DNA of 39,489 nucleotides, from the IMG/VR virus record IMGVR_UViG_3300031976_001312, positions 1 to 39,489 of that record; one strand, 5' to 3'. Each line of letters begins with the position of its first letter. The first letter of the stretch is position 1. Source of the DNA: a virus. Under the pieces are notes generated by a model. It was given only the letters and a program-made list of their open reading frames with translations, was not told the origin of the DNA and did no database searches. The position numbers were made by a program, and so were the translations under genes. Shown piece after piece: positions 38,333-39,489 of this stretch.

Positions 38333-39489
38333 CACGCCCCAAACAGAAGTCTGGCCGCAAGCGCGGCCACAACCCCCACATACCCAACCACATTAACCAA
38401 GCCAAACTCCCCGATGGCGTTTACTTCGACCACCGGGGCCGCGGAAACTGGTACACCCTGTTCTCAGATGGAGAAGCACGCCGCCGCAAAAACATTGCCA
38501 GCGCTGCCGCCTCCCTGGCCGATCTCTATCACCTAGTCGAACAGCTCAAACACGAAGACCCCACAAGTCTAGAATGGCTCTCCGATAAATTCATGGAGAG
38601 TGAGCAGTTCAAACGGCTCGCACCAAAAACCCAGAAAATCTATGAGTACTCACACAGCGTGCTCGAACGATTCAAAACCAAAGACGGGCAGCCATTCATT
38701 AAGCTAAACAGACATCGAGTGTCACCGGCTATCGTTCAACGACTAGTGGACAGAATCGCCGCAGAAGGCACTCCCGCAAAAGCCAACAAAGTAGCTGCTT
38801 ACCTGCGGCGTCTCTATCGCTGGGGGATTAACCGCGGTTACGCCACCAGCAACCCTGCCACCACCGTAGAAGTAGCCCAGGAGCGCAAGCGTCACCGCCT
38901 CCCCGATCGACAGCACCTGGCGGCAATCACCAACTTCTGCATTGAGAAAAGCCAAGGGCGCACCACCGAGACCGGAGCCATTGCGCCCTATCTATGGTGT
39001 CTTATTGAGATCGCGTACCTGTGCCGGCTGCGAGCGATCGAAGTGCTAACGCTCACAGAAGCGAATGCAAAAGAGGAAGGGGTTCTGACTAACCGCCGCA
39101 AAGGCTCACGCGATAATGTTGTTAGGTGGTCACCCAGGCTAAAAGCGGCATGGGATGCCGCCATTGCGACGCGCAACAAACGTTGGGAAAAGAGAGGCAA
39201 GGCGATCCCGCTAGACCCAGAGAAGCGCCCCATCTTCATCGGCACCACCGGCAACCCGATATCACGAGCAGGACTAGACAGTGCCTGGCACCGCATGATG
39301 ATGAGCGCAGTAGCCGCCGGCATTATTGAAGATGGCCAGCGGTTTGGGCTACACGACCTCAAACGCCGGGGTATAACTGACACGGTAGGAAACCGCCACG
39401 ATAAGCAAGAAGCCAGCGGCCATCGTAGCGCCTCAATGCTGGATGTTTACGACCTCAGCCTACCCGTTGTAGACCCCTCAAGCCTATGA
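38329..39489 (+). CDS. tyrosine recombinase (phage integrase)
   Basis: This 386-residue integrase has an N-terminal arm-binding/core-binding part (residues 1-180) and a catalytic domain. Arg235 (LCRLRAIEVL), Lys258 (NRRKGS), His342 (LHDLKRRG), His365 (ASGHRS) and Tyr374 (MLDVYDLS) are the expected active-site residues. The position usually taken by the second Arg in HxxR is Lys345, as in some related phage integrases. It is last in the early operon, coupled to DUF4224. The attachment site is probably just past the window. Confidence 0.93.
   Translation: MTRPKQKSGRKRGHNPHIPNHINQAKLPDGVYFDHRGRGNWYTLFSDGEARRRKNIASAAASLADLYHLVEQLKHEDPTSLEWLSDKFMESEQFKRLAPKTQKIYEYSHSVLERFKTKDGQPFIKLNRHRVSPAIVQRLVDRIAAEGTPAKANKVAAYLRRLYRWGINRGYATSNPATTVEVAQERKRHRLPDRQHLAAITNFCIEKSQGRTTETGAIAPYLWCLIEIAYLCRLRAIEVLTLTEANAKEEGVLTNRRKGSRDNVVRWSPRLKAAWDAAIATRNKRWEKRGKAIPLDPEKRPIFIGTTGNPISRAGLDSAWHRMMMSAVAAGIIEDGQRFGLHDLKRRGITDTVGNRHDKQEASGHRSASMLDVYDLSLPVVDPSSL

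Noticed and set aside
1-39489. attL/attR direct repeats at the window ends and tRNA genes
   Set aside because: The window begins and ends at coding boundaries; I found no matching end repeats and no tRNA-like sequence within it.

Overview
The window is a complete or nearly complete temperate siphophage genome, here as a prophage of about 39.5 kb. It runs from the start codon of a small DUF1654-type gene (base 1) to the stop codon of a tyrosine integrase (base 39489). Relatives of several accessory genes (DUF1654, a PrtN-like activator, a CII of the CP76 family, DUF2303, DUF6950) and the moderately high GC content point to a gammaproteobacterial host of the Halomonas/Pseudomonas type. The exact host is an inference, because no host gene, attL or attR is visible.

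Layout. Bases 1-1053 hold accessory genes beside the presumed attachment site: DUF1654, an unknown gene and a frameshifted HEPN-like gene. From about 1130 to 29716 nearly everything is on the minus strand and reads right to left as one long delayed-early/late programme. In transcription order it is: Cro-like repressor, CII-like activator, TraR/DksA zinc finger, Toprim primase, SF3 helicase, an iteron- and DnaA-box-bearing origin, a Q-like regulator with a promoter and terminator behind it, endolysin, holin, Rz/Rz1 spanins, HNH nuclease, P27 small terminase, large terminase, HK97-type portal, prohead protease and capsid, connector and tail-completion proteins, tail tube, a G/GT chaperone pair made by a -1 frameshift that is not visible as one open frame, HIRAN and superinfection-immunity genes, tape measure, distal tail proteins, a J-like tip protein, and fibres with long tandem repeats. 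A strong terminator at 1133-1153 closes the operon.

The switch lies at 29717-29827, between the divergent cro and cI genes. cI encodes a LexA-like self-cleaving repressor, so induction by DNA damage is expected. A second promoter at 30614-30642 drives a tightly overlapping plus-strand operon: small early proteins, a KilAC-like antirepressor fragment, a PrtN-like activator, DUF2303, a SAM methyltransferase, a small membrane protein, a cytosine-C5 methyltransferase, an ASCH-like protein, a DUF4224 (possible excisionase) protein, and integrase last.

The points most worth following are the CCCTAGACA iteron origin, the HIRAN plus Imm-like pair inserted between tail genes, the lone plus-strand gene buried in the late operon, the GGGAAAG frameshift, terminator-like hairpins placed repeatedly inside the 5' ends of minus-strand genes, and a 294-base internal duplication in a decapeptide-repeat fibre.
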